From: Deltaproteobacteria bacterium Ga0077539
GTDB taxonomy: Bacteria; Myxococcota_A; Polyangia; Polyangiales; Ga0077539
DNA: 60,030 nucleotides
Assembly (NCBI GenBank): GCA_001465015.1
Contig: LNEO01000137.1
Location: 1 to 60,030 of the forward strand
Direction: 5' to 3'
Below the pieces are notes generated by a model. It was not told where the DNA came from. It made no database searches and saw only the letters and a list, made by a program, of their open reading frames with translations. Positions 1 through 7,551 of the stretch are shown here, one piece after another. Each line of letters begins with the position of its first letter. Position 1 is the stretch's first letter. A program made the position numbers and the translations under genes.

Positions 1-331
1 GCGCTCGACGCGGACGTTCGCGGACCATGAGCGACGCTCCGACGATCGCGTCCGAGAAGATCGACGCCGAAGGGACATCGAGCTCGGGTCCTGCGCTCGG
101 AAGCGCGAGCTCTTCGGTCGAGCACCGCCACTGGGGTGATGCATGGACGGACGCTTGCGCCTCGCTCGAGGAGGCGTCGCGCAATGGCACAATGAGCGAT
201 TCTGGCTCGTCCGCGCTCGCATCGAGCAGACCGCGCTCGGCGGACGCCGCGCGTAGGGTCGGTGCGGTCGCTGGCCTCGCCGCGCACGAGAGCGCGAGGG
301 CTGTGGCCGCGATCGAGATGGGACGAAGCAC
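1..331 (-). CDS. Partial secreted protein, probable lipoprotein (3' end outside window)
   Basis: A reading frame stays open from a GTG at 329-331 to the left edge, about 110 codons. It begins MLRPISIAATALALSCAARP, a short charged start, a hydrophobic run and a Cys at about residue 16, which resembles a lipoprotein signal. The rest is Ala/Ser/Glu-rich with one further Cys in a QWRCSTEE stretch and no domain I recognise. It lies 24 bases downstream of the sigma factor gene on the same strand, so the two are probably co-transcribed. An anti-sigma or sigma-linked surface role is possible from position alone, but nothing in the visible part shows it. The GTG start is chosen because it gives the signal sequence. 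Confidence 0.5.
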   Translation of the reverse strand, partial: MLRPISIAATALALSCAARPATAPTLRAASAERGLLDASADEPESLIVPLRDASSSEAQASVHASPQWRCSTEELALPSAGPELDVPSASIFSDAIVGASLMVRERPRRA

Positions 332-355
332 GCCGACTGGGGAGAGCGTACCTGC

Positions 356-1009
356 TCAGGCCGCGACGTCGAGGGCGATGTCCGCGAGCTCGTCGCGCAG
401 GATCTTTCGCGCGCGGTGCAGCTTGCTTCGGACGGAGCTCTCGGTGGTCTCGAAACGATCCGCGATGCTCTGCAGCGGCACATCTGCGAGATAGTGCTCG
501 ATCACGAGCACGCGGTAGCTCTCGGGTAGGGCTTCGAGCGCTCGGGCGACGCGCGCGTGTCGCTCGAGCCGAAGCAGCTCCGTGTCCGGCGTGCGCGAGG
601 CTTGCGCTGCAAACCAAGGGTGCTCTCGCAGCAGCGACTCGGCGCCGGTCTCGATGGCGTCGAGCGATTCGGCGTGCTTTCTGCGCCGAGAGCGCAGGCG
701 CATCAGCGCTGCGTTGGTGGCGACGCGATAGAGCCAGGTGGAGAACTGCGACTCGCCTCGAAACGTGTGCGCCTTGTCGACGATCTGCACCCACGCGTCT
801 TGCACCAGCTCGTCTCGCTCGACGGAGTTCGCTCGAAAGCGCGAGAGCATTCGCTCGATGGTGCCTCGGTGGCGGGCGGCGAGCACGGCGAGCGCCGCGC
901 GATCGCCCTCGCGCGATCGACCGAGGAGTGCGGCATCTGAAAGCGCCGCAAGGTCATCGGCGTCGCCTGATGAACTGGCTTCGTATTGTGCGAAATGCGT
1001 GTTTGCCAC
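356..1009 (-). CDS. ECF-type RNA polymerase sigma-70 factor
   Basis: About 217 residues. The region 2 helix is visible (RDELVQDAWVQIVDKA, then FSTWLYRVATNAALMRLRSR), followed by an acidic linker and region 4 (ALEALPESYRVLVIEHYLAD, then SIADRFETTESSVRSKLHRA), the helix-turn-helix that reads the -35 element. There is no region 1 or 3, as usual for group 4 sigma factors. I start at the GTG at 1007-1009 because GAAGGG lies six bases upstream. An in-frame GTG at 1073-1075 would add 22 unconserved residues. It directs core polymerase to a small regulon that cannot be deduced here. The downstream lipoprotein-like gene is a candidate partner. No anti-sigma domain is seen. Confidence 0.9.
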   Translation of the reverse strand: MANTHFAQYEASSSGDADDLAALSDAALLGRSREGDRAALAVLAARHRGTIERMLSRFRANSVERDELVQDAWVQIVDKAHTFRGESQFSTWLYRVATNAALMRLRSRRRKHAESLDAIETGAESLLREHPWFAAQASRTPDTELLRLERHARVARALEALPESYRVLVIEHYLADVPLQSIADRFETTESSVRSKLHRARKILRDELADIALDVAA

Positions 1010-1039
1010 GGACGACCCTTCGTGCGCTGATCGGTTTGA

Positions 1040-1067
1040 ATGATATTTGATATGCGATAAAAAACAA
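1040..1067 (-). promoter_or_regulatory. Possible promoter for the sigma factor gene
   Basis: The 145-base divergent spacer 1010-1154 is clearly AT-rich compared with its surroundings. Read on the minus strand it contains TTGTTT (1062-1067), 16 bases, then TATCAT (1040-1045), a plausible housekeeping -35/-10 pair with a five of six match at -10. The distance to the chosen GTG is about 30 bases. This is a pattern match only. Confidence 0.3.
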
Positions 1068-1227
1068 ACCGTCACGGTCGACCTATTGAGTGTTTCTCTA
1101 GGAAAGACCAGACTACCGAGGTCGTTACGTAGTTCACGAGAGATAAGTTACGCGATGGCTCGACCGATCGGAGCGCTCAATCAGGACTACGCCGAGACGC
1201 GCGAGCGGCTCGCCGGACGGGATCCGC

Positions 1228-1785
1228 GTGAGCCTCCGTGAACTGGCGCAGGCGGCGGGGGTGTCGGTTCCGACGCTGAAGCACTACTTCGGCGAGCGCG
1301 AGGGCGTGATCGTCGCCGCGCTCGAGCACGCCAGGCGTCGCGGCGCGCCGTACCTGCTCATGATGACCCGGCCGCCCGACGCGCCGCTCAGGGAGAGCAT
1401 TCTCAGCACGATGCGGTTTCTGGCGATGGGCTGGTCGATGGGCCTCGACAAGTGTCACGCGGTTGGGCTCGCGCAGGGCCTCGAAGAGCCGCGGTTGGGA
1501 CCTGCGTACGTCAACGAGATCCTCGAGCCGACGACACAGGCGTTCGAGGCGAGGCTGGCGCACTTCGCGGCGAGCGGCGAATTGGTGCGCTGCTCGCTGA
1601 GGGTGGCGGCGCTCGCGCTGGTCGCTCCTGTGCTGCTCGCGCTGTTGCATCAGGGCTCATTGGGGGGGCGATCGTGTCGACCGCTCGACATCGACGCGTT
1701 TCTGGTCGAACACGTCGAGCGCTGGTGCGACGCGTACGGCGCATACAGTGCGTCTGGCGCGCTGAAAGCGCCGGTCGCGATGTGA
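1228..1785 (+). CDS. TetR/AcrR-family regulator with disrupted N-terminus
   Basis: From GTG 1228 the 185-residue product begins VSLRELAQAAGVSVPTLKHY, the recognition part of a TetR helix-turn-helix, and continues into an all-helical ligand domain (YVNEILEPTTQAFEARLAHF). Family members normally have about 25-35 residues before this, with an ARPxGxxNxDY start. Exactly that start (MARPIGALNQDYAETRERLA) is encoded from ATG 1155, but in another frame that stops at 1239-1241. In the frame of the gene the codons just before 1228 read DGIR, also typical. So the gene probably ran from 1155 and carries an indel near 1210-1220, or the protein now starts at the GTG and lacks helix 1. Ligand and targets are unknown; it is divergent from the sigma factor. 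Confidence 0.65.
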   Translation: MSLRELAQAAGVSVPTLKHYFGEREGVIVAALEHARRRGAPYLLMMTRPPDAPLRESILSTMRFLAMGWSMGLDKCHAVGLAQGLEEPRLGPAYVNEILEPTTQAFEARLAHFAASGELVRCSLRVAALALVAPVLLALLHQGSLGGRSCRPLDIDAFLVEHVERWCDAYGAYSASGALKAPVAM

Positions 1786-1846
1786 GGTCTGCGAAGGGCG
1801 CCCCCTGTCAGACATGGGTGCCGCTGGTGCGCTATCGTTCGCTGCG

Positions 1847-2515
1847 ATGACTCGTTCGCGCGCGCGCCGCGTGGCACTGGCGATGGTGGTGACCGTGATC
1901 GGCGCTGTGGCGCTGTTTCCGCAGGTGCTGCTCGGCTCGATCGAAGAGCAGAGGGCGCGGCTTCCGCCCGCGGCGACCTGCCAGGATCCCGTCGAGGGCG
2001 TCTGGATGGGGCGCGTGTATCACCAGCCAGGACTGGATTGGTACATCTATACCCTCGAGATTCGCCGCGCCTCGCCGGGCTCGCAGCAGCTCACGGGGGT
2101 GATTCACGCGCGATTCTGGAACGGGCCGCCCACCATCTACGAGCCGCAGCCGTGCGCGCCGGGCGTCCTCGATCGCACGGTCTTCATGACGGCCGCGGGC
2201 CTGGCCAACAGCCTCGACATCACTTTTGGGGGAACAAGCTGGCGACCCGAGTCACTCAACTGCGGTCCGCCCGGCTCGATGAACCTCATTCGATACAACC
2301 TCGACTCGTTTTCGGGGCGCATCGACCCGGCGATCCAGGAGTTTCAATCCGTGAACAACGACGGTGGTTCGGCGATCAACGAGCCGACGGTGTTTCGCCG
2401 AATCCGGTGCTTCGACGGCGTCTCGGGGCCCGCCCAGCGGCAGACCCCGCTCACGATCACCGCGCCGCCGTTGTTGCCGCCGCAGCGATCGGGCTGCGGT
2501 CGATCGACGCGATGA
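1847..2515 (+). CDS. Secreted protein of unknown function
   Basis: About 222 residues from ATG 1847. The start MTRSRARRVALAMVVTVIGA is a basic N-region plus hydrophobic core, so a signal peptide or signal anchor. The mature part begins near EEQRARLPPAATCQDPVEGV and has four to five Cys and many aromatic, beta-type stretches (WYIYTLEIRR, GVIHARFWNG), suggesting a compact periplasmic beta domain, perhaps lipocalin-like. That is only an impression. The C-terminus is Pro/Arg-rich. An earlier in-frame ATG at 1814 would put the signal further inside. It lies 46 bases before the DUF58 gene and may be the first gene of that envelope cluster. No family recognised. Confidence 0.6.
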   Translation: MTRSRARRVALAMVVTVIGAVALFPQVLLGSIEEQRARLPPAATCQDPVEGVWMGRVYHQPGLDWYIYTLEIRRASPGSQQLTGVIHARFWNGPPTIYEPQPCAPGVLDRTVFMTAAGLANSLDITFGGTSWRPESLNCGPPGSMNLIRYNLDSFSGRIDPAIQEFQSVNNDGGSAINEPTVFRRIRCFDGVSGPAQRQTPLTITAPPLLPPQRSGCGRSTR

Positions 2516-2561
2516 GCAGAGCCTCGACGATGAGACAACCTCCAAGGCAACGGTGGCAGCG

Positions 2562-3884
2562 ATGAAGATCGTCGCTCGGTTGAAGACGGCCCTCGCTCGC
2601 GTGGCGTCGCTCGCGCGGCGCGTGGTGGACCCGTTTCCGTTCACGCCGCTCGGGATCGCGGTGCTCGCGGGCGGCGGGAGCGCCTTCTATTTTCTTGGCG
2701 TCAAGCGCGTCGACCTCGTCGTGCTCGCCATGAGCGGCGTGGCCCTCGCGGTGGGCGTCTTGTGTACGGTCGCCGTCTCGCTCACTGCGCTCGCGCTCAA
2801 GCTGTCGCTCCGCCGCTCTCTCGCGAAAGAGAGCGGAACGCTCCCGCTCGAGTGCGGCTTTCCCTCGCGCGTCGGGTTTTCGCTGTCTTCTCTCTGGTGG
2901 ATTCCGTTCGTGTCCGTGTCGTGGCGGTGGCTCAGCCCGATCGCGACCGTGCGCGCCGTGCGCGAGCGACGTCGGCTCTTCGAAGAGAGCACGCCCGCGC
3001 GGCGCGGCCTGTACGACAACGTCGTGCGACGAATCGAAGTGCGAGACCCGTTCGGCCTCGCGCGCTGCGCGTTTCGAGTGACCGATCCTCGCGCGGTGCG
3101 CGCGCTGCCGTCGGTCGGATCGCTCAAGCGCGTCGAGGTCGTACGAACGCTCGCGCCCGGCGAAGACATCAGCAACCCCAACGGCGGCCCCGACGGCGAG
3201 CGCGCGGACATGCGCGCGTACGCGCCCGGCGACCCGATCAAGTTCGTGCTCTGGAAGGTGTTCGCGCGCACCGGCGACCTGGTGCTCCGCGCCCCCGAGC
3301 GAGCTTTTTCTCCGGCGAAACAGACGACAGCCTACCTCGTCACGGGCGTGGGCGACGAGGCCGCCGCGGGCGTCGCGAGGCTCCTGGTCGAGACCAACTC
3401 GCTCGGCTCCAAGTGGGTCCTCGGCGCCGACGGAAGCGACGAAGACGCCCGCGGGCCGCAGCAAGCGATGGAGCTCATCGCGCGCTCGGGCGCCACGCGT
3501 CCGGAGGACGGGGCGCTCGGGCTCGGCGGGTTTCTCAAGCGCCACGCGACGAGCGGCGGACGGATCGTGGTGATCGTTCCTGCGGTGCCCGGACCGTGGC
3601 TCGATCGCGCTCGCGCCGCCGCGGCAGCCGTCGCGAACAGCTCGGTCGAGTTCATCGTCTGCGCCGATGGCGTCACCGCGAACGAGTCTCGCTCGAAGCT
3701 CGCGATGCTCTTGATGGACGAACCCGAGCGCCGCGAGGGCGACCTCGATCCGCTGCCGACGCAAGAGCAGCTGCGCGTCGTGTGCGCGACGCTCGCCAGT
3801 CAGCGCGGCGGCGTGATGATCGTCGACCGACGGGCGGGTCGCGTGTACGGCGACGCGCACCGTCGCGCACTGGAGGCAGCGTGA
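2562..3884 (+). CDS. DUF58-domain membrane protein
   Basis: About 440 residues. Two hydrophobic segments lie near the N-terminus (roughly residues 28-75, including GIAVLAGGGSAFYFLGV and VVLAMSGVALAVGVLCTVAV). The DUF58 signature is RAYAPGDPIKFVLWKVFART at about residues 218-237, preceded by a beta-sandwich-like region. A vWA-like region follows (GGRIVVIVPAVPGPW). In many bacteria DUF58 proteins are encoded with a MoxR ATPase and a transglutaminase, as here, and are thought to form an envelope chaperone or maturation unit. That role is inferred. The start at ATG 2562 gives a natural N-terminus. The last codons overlap the GTG of the next gene by four bases, implying translational coupling. Confidence 0.85.
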   Translation: MKIVARLKTALARVASLARRVVDPFPFTPLGIAVLAGGGSAFYFLGVKRVDLVVLAMSGVALAVGVLCTVAVSLTALALKLSLRRSLAKESGTLPLECGFPSRVGFSLSSLWWIPFVSVSWRWLSPIATVRAVRERRRLFEESTPARRGLYDNVVRRIEVRDPFGLARCAFRVTDPRAVRALPSVGSLKRVEVVRTLAPGEDISNPNGGPDGERADMRAYAPGDPIKFVLWKVFARTGDLVLRAPERAFSPAKQTTAYLVTGVGDEAAAGVARLLVETNSLGSKWVLGADGSDEDARGPQQAMELIARSGATRPEDGALGLGGFLKRHATSGGRIVVIVPAVPGPWLDRARAAAAAVANSSVEFIVCADGVTANESRSKLAMLLMDEPERREGDLDPLPTQEQLRVVCATLASQRGGVMIVDRRAGRVYGDAHRRALEAA

Positions 3885-6394
3885 CCGTCGAGAAGCAAAG
3901 CCGCGCGTCGATCGTCGTCTCCACCATCGTTCGCGCGACGGCGATGTGCCTCGGAGCGCTGGCGCTCGGATGGGGAGTCACGCTCACCGAAGGGCTCGGC
4001 GCGAGCGTGTTCGGCGCGATCGCCGGCGTGATCCTCGGAGAGGTCGCCGCGCGCTCTCGCTTGAAAACTGGTGCTATCATCGGCGGCGCGGTCTCTGTCT
4101 TCGCGCTGTGCTGGCTCGCGTCGAAATTCGCGACCGGCTTCGAGCTGCTCCCGTCGGCGCTCGGCCCGTCCGGCGCGCTCACGATGGCCGTGCTCCTTCG
4201 CTTCGGCGCGCTGATCTTCACCGGCACGCTGCTGCTCCGAGCGCTCGCGCATCGACGGCAAAACCTCGTCGTTCTCGAGCTCGCCGCGCTCTCGGCGGCG
4301 GTCGTTACGGTGTTCGCGACGCACCGAGACGGCGTGCTCGTCCGCCCGCTCTGGCTCAGCGACTGGGCGTGGAGCGTCGGGCTCGAGCCCGTTCAAGTGC
4401 TGCTCGCCGTGGGCGTCGGCTCGGTCACGATGCTCGCGCTGCTCTTGATCGTGCAAAACCGCGGCAGTCGCGCGCTCTCTGCGCTCGTCGCGCTGGTGGC
4501 GCTCGGCCTGCTCGCGATCATGACGGTCAACGCCGTGGGTCTCCCCGCGCCGACCGCAGAGAACGACCTCGGTCTGCTCACCCCTCCCGGTGAGCCTCCG
4601 CGACAGATGCCGCCGGGCGACGGCGAATCCAGTGGCGGCCAGGGCGATGATGCCGGCGAGTCCGACGGCGGACAGGGCCAGGACGGCGGCTCCGATGACG
4701 GAGGCGAGGGCGACGGCGGCGGCGCGGACGGCGGCACCGATGGCGGGGCCGATGGCGGCGGCGCAGAGGCCGGGTCCGACGCGGGCGATGGCGGATCGTC
4801 GAGCGGCAACGACGCTGGCGACGGTGGAGCTTCGAGCGGCAACGACGCTGGCGACGGCGCGATGGACCCGAGCACGGGCGCGTCCGACGGCGGAGAGGAT
4901 GCGTCCATTCCGCCGCCGAGCGCGGCGAGCGACGGAGGAGGCGAGGGCGGAGGACCGCCGCCGCCGATGCCGCCGAGCGAAGACCTCGAAAACGAGCGTC
5001 AACAACAGCAGCAGCAGCGCTCAGCGCCGATGGCCGTCGTGCTGTTCGACGACGACTACAATCCCCCCTCGCAGGCCTACTACCTGCGACAGGTCGCGCA
5101 CAGTCACTTCAACGGAACCCGCCTCGTCCCCACCACCCGCCAGGACGCCGACCGCGACATCCCGCAGGGCTATCCCACAGAGCCGACGTTCATGCCCGAG
5201 CGTCCGCCGACCTTCGGGCGCACCGTCGTTCACCACACGGTGGCGTTGATTACTGAGCACAATAATCCGTTCGGCATCGAGGGCATGTACCGCTTCGAGC
5301 CGACGCGCAACCCCAACCCGTCGCGCTTCACCCGCGCGTACAAGGTTCAGTCGCTGGCGCAGACCATCGAGTATCGCCGGCTCTTCGGCCGCCGCGTCGG
5401 CCACCCGCAGTGGACCCCAGAGCTGCGTCAGTACTACCTCCAGGGCCCGACCGACCCGCGGTATCGCCAGCTCGCGGACAGCATCGTCAACCGCATCCCG
5501 GTCGCGCGTCGCAACGATCCGTTCTCGCGCGCGGTGGCCATCAAGCTCTGGCTCGACGACAACCTCATCTACACGACCCGCGCGCGCCACGCGACCGCCG
5601 CGGATCCGACGGCGGACATGCTCTGGGGCAACAAGCGCGGCTACTGCGTGCACTTCGCGCACGCGTCGGTGTTCTTGTGGCGGAGCGTCGGAATCCCGTC
5701 GCGCATCGGCAACGGCTATCACGTCGACGCGCAGAACCGCGGCTCGAGCTCGACCGTGATCGTGCGCTCTGGCGACGGCCACGCCTGGCCCGAGGTCTTC
5801 GTCGAGGGCGTCGGGTGGGTCGTGCTCGACGTCGCCGCCAAGCGCAACGAAGACCCGCCGGGTCAGCCGCAGGACGAAGACGAGCGCGATCGCCTCGGGC
5901 AGATGGCCCGCGAGCAGCCGTCCGATCCCCAAGAGCCGCCGCGCCGTCAGCCGCAGGCGCAGCGCAATCGCGCGCAAGAGATGGCGCGCGCCGCTGCAAA
6001 GGCGTTTCCGTGGCTGCTGCTCCTCGGCCTGCTCGCGCTGTACGGCGTGAAGCTCTGGCGTCGGCTCGTTCCTGCGTTCGCGAAGGGCCCCGCGCTCGCT
6101 CGCGTCGCGTATCGAGCGGCCCTGGACGTGCTCGCGGAGGCGGGAGTCGCCCGCGAATACGGCGAGACGCGCGAAGCCTTCTCCAAGCGGGTCCAAGAGA
6201 CCGCCCCGTCCCTCGCGTTGCTCGGTCTCGAGGCCGAGCGCGTGAAGCTCAGCGGGCCTTCGCCGGCCGATCCCAACCCCGACGAAATCCGCGGCGCGCT
6301 CTCGGGAGTCCGTCGCGAGGTCGCGGCGAGCAAGAAGCGCTGGCGGCGCATCCTCGGACTCCTTCACCCGACGAGCTTCCTCGACGTCGACTGA
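3881..6394 (+). CDS. TgpA-like membrane transglutaminase-like protein
   Basis: About 837 residues from a GTG overlapping the DUF58 stop (GTGA). Domains in order: five or six hydrophobic segments (about residues 15-230); an Asp/Gly/Ser-rich linker of DGG-type repeats (about 244-370); a periplasmic papain-like transglutaminase core with Cys589 (GYCVHF), His634 (GDGHAWPEV) and Asp650 (VVLDVA), a complete triad; another transmembrane helix near 710 (AFPWLLLLGLLALYGVKLWR); and a DUF4129-like cytoplasmic tail. This matches the TgpA architecture, except that the linker is unusually long and repetitive. Substrate unknown; the family is linked to envelope integrity. The gene sits between DUF58 and MoxR, its usual partners. 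Confidence 0.88.
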   Translation: MTVEKQSRASIVVSTIVRATAMCLGALALGWGVTLTEGLGASVFGAIAGVILGEVAARSRLKTGAIIGGAVSVFALCWLASKFATGFELLPSALGPSGALTMAVLLRFGALIFTGTLLLRALAHRRQNLVVLELAALSAAVVTVFATHRDGVLVRPLWLSDWAWSVGLEPVQVLLAVGVGSVTMLALLLIVQNRGSRALSALVALVALGLLAIMTVNAVGLPAPTAENDLGLLTPPGEPPRQMPPGDGESSGGQGDDAGESDGGQGQDGGSDDGGEGDGGGADGGTDGGADGGGAEAGSDAGDGGSSSGNDAGDGGASSGNDAGDGAMDPSTGASDGGEDASIPPPSAASDGGGEGGGPPPPMPPSEDLENERQQQQQQRSAPMAVVLFDDDYNPPSQAYYLRQVAHSHFNGTRLVPTTRQDADRDIPQGYPTEPTFMPERPPTFGRTVVHHTVALITEHNNPFGIEGMYRFEPTRNPNPSRFTRAYKVQSLAQTIEYRRLFGRRVGHPQWTPELRQYYLQGPTDPRYRQLADSIVNRIPVARRNDPFSRAVAIKLWLDDNLIYTTRARHATAADPTADMLWGNKRGYCVHFAHASVFLWRSVGIPSRIGNGYHVDAQNRGSSSTVIVRSGDGHAWPEVFVEGVGWVVLDVAAKRNEDPPGQPQDEDERDRLGQMAREQPSDPQEPPRRQPQAQRNRAQEMARAAAKAFPWLLLLGLLALYGVKLWRRLVPAFAKGPALARVAYRAALDVLAEAGVAREYGETREAFSKRVQETAPSLALLGLEAERVKLSGPSPADPNPDEIRGALSGVRREVAASKKRWRRILGLLHPTSFLDVD
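4799..4857 (+). repeat. 33-base direct repeat inside the transglutaminase linker
   Basis: The stretch cgagcggcaacgacgctggc recurs 33 bases later (about 4799 and 4832), followed both times by gacgg. Each copy encodes SSGNDAGDGG-type residues. It forms part of a larger Asp/Gly-rich low-complexity block (about 4612-4990), probably grown by slippage or unequal recombination. In-frame copy-number variation between strains would be expected. Confidence 0.75.
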
Positions 6395-6402
6395 CCCCTT
6401 CT

Positions 6403-6428
6403 GGCTCGAGCGCTTTTCTCCTCGAGCC
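6403..6428. other. 8-bp perfect inverted repeat between transglutaminase and MoxR genes
   Basis: ggctcgag (6403-6410), a ten-base loop containing tttt, then ctcgagcc (6421-6428). It lies in the only sizeable gap (69 bases) of the DUF58-transglutaminase-MoxR cluster. No T-run follows, so a classic terminator is unlikely. It may stabilise or process the mRNA. Confidence 0.4.
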
Positions 6429-6463
6429 CGCACTCCAAAGACCCCCCCGAAGAGAACTCGATC

Positions 6464-7516
6464 ATGACGATGGACACCCCCGGCGTAGACTTCGAGAACA
6501 GCCCGCACATCACGCGAACGCTGGCGCCGCCGATCACGGACCTCAACGGCGCGTGGGGCGTCGTCGAGCGCTTTCGCAACCGCATCCGCATGGCGGTCCG
6601 CGGTCGCGACGAGGTGATCGAGATCGCGATCTGCGCGCTCCTCGCGGACGGGCACGTGCTGCTCGAAGACTACCCTGGCTCGGGAAAGACGACGCTCGCC
6701 AAGGCCCTCGGCGACTGCCTCGTCGACGACAAGCCAGACGACATCATCGTCACGTTTCGGCGCATCCAGTTCACGCCGGACCTGTTGCCCTCGGACGTGA
6801 CCGGCACGACGATCTTCGACCCGAACACACACAAATTCTTCTTTCGCTCTGGGCCCGTGTTCGCCCACATCGTGCTGGCCGACGAGATCAACCGCACCTC
6901 GCCCAAGGTGCAGAGCGCGATGCTCGAGGCGATGGCCGAGAAGCAGGTCACCGTCGACAACCGCACGCGAAAGCTCGACGAGCTGTTCTTCGTGATCGCG
7001 ACGCAAAACCCGCTCGACCTCGCGGGGACCTTTCCCTTGCCCTCGGCGCAGCTCGATCGATTCTTGTTCAAGATCAAGATGACGCACGTCGCGAGAGACG
7101 CCGAGCTCGAGATCCTCGCGAGCGCGCAGGCGCGAAAGCACAACGCCGGCTCGGACCTGCCGCGCGTCACGCGCACCGAGGTGTGCGACGCCCGCCGCGT
7201 GATCGAGACGCAGGTGCACGTCGCCCCGCAGGTGCGCGAGTGCCTCGTCGACGTCGCGCAAAACACCCGCAAAGACCCCCGCGTCCTGCAGGGCGCCTCG
7301 ACCCGATCGCTCGTGCTCGCGATGCCCGCGCTGCAGGCGCGCGCCCTCATGAACAAGCGCAACTACGTGTCCGGTGAGGACATCGCCTCGCTGTCGAACT
7401 TGATTTTTGGTCACCGACTCGAGGTCGCGCCCGGCGTCGACAGCGTCGACTCCGTCCTCCGAGATTGCATGCGCGAGCCGCTCGAGCGCCTCTCGCGCAT
7501 GGCGATGCAGCGCTGA
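6464..7516 (+). CDS. MoxR-family AAA+ ATPase
   Basis: 350 residues, the usual MoxR length. Walker A is EDYPGSGKTTLAKAL (about residues 68-82), Walker B is HIVLADEINRTSPK (about 135-148), and sensor 1 is FFVIATQNPLD. A PLPSAQLDRF segment typical of MoxR follows. The C-terminal lid is LIFGHRLEV then DSVLRDCMREPLERLS. MoxR ATPases act as chaperones for metal or cofactor insertion and for complexes with DUF58 or vWA proteins; here the partners are probably the DUF58 and transglutaminase products encoded upstream. Cytoplasmic. The start is the first ATG of MTMDTP with a purine-rich stretch (GAAGAGAA) just before it. The next gene follows after 35 bases. Confidence 0.93.
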   Translation: MTMDTPGVDFENSPHITRTLAPPITDLNGAWGVVERFRNRIRMAVRGRDEVIEIAICALLADGHVLLEDYPGSGKTTLAKALGDCLVDDKPDDIIVTFRRIQFTPDLLPSDVTGTTIFDPNTHKFFFRSGPVFAHIVLADEINRTSPKVQSAMLEAMAEKQVTVDNRTRKLDELFFVIATQNPLDLAGTFPLPSAQLDRFLFKIKMTHVARDAELEILASAQARKHNAGSDLPRVTRTEVCDARRVIETQVHVAPQVRECLVDVAQNTRKDPRVLQGASTRSLVLAMPALQARALMNKRNYVSGEDIASLSNLIFGHRLEVAPGVDSVDSVLRDCMREPLERLSRMAMQR

Positions 7517-7551
7517 CCGCCCGACGATCGATCGCTTGGAGAACGCCCCCG

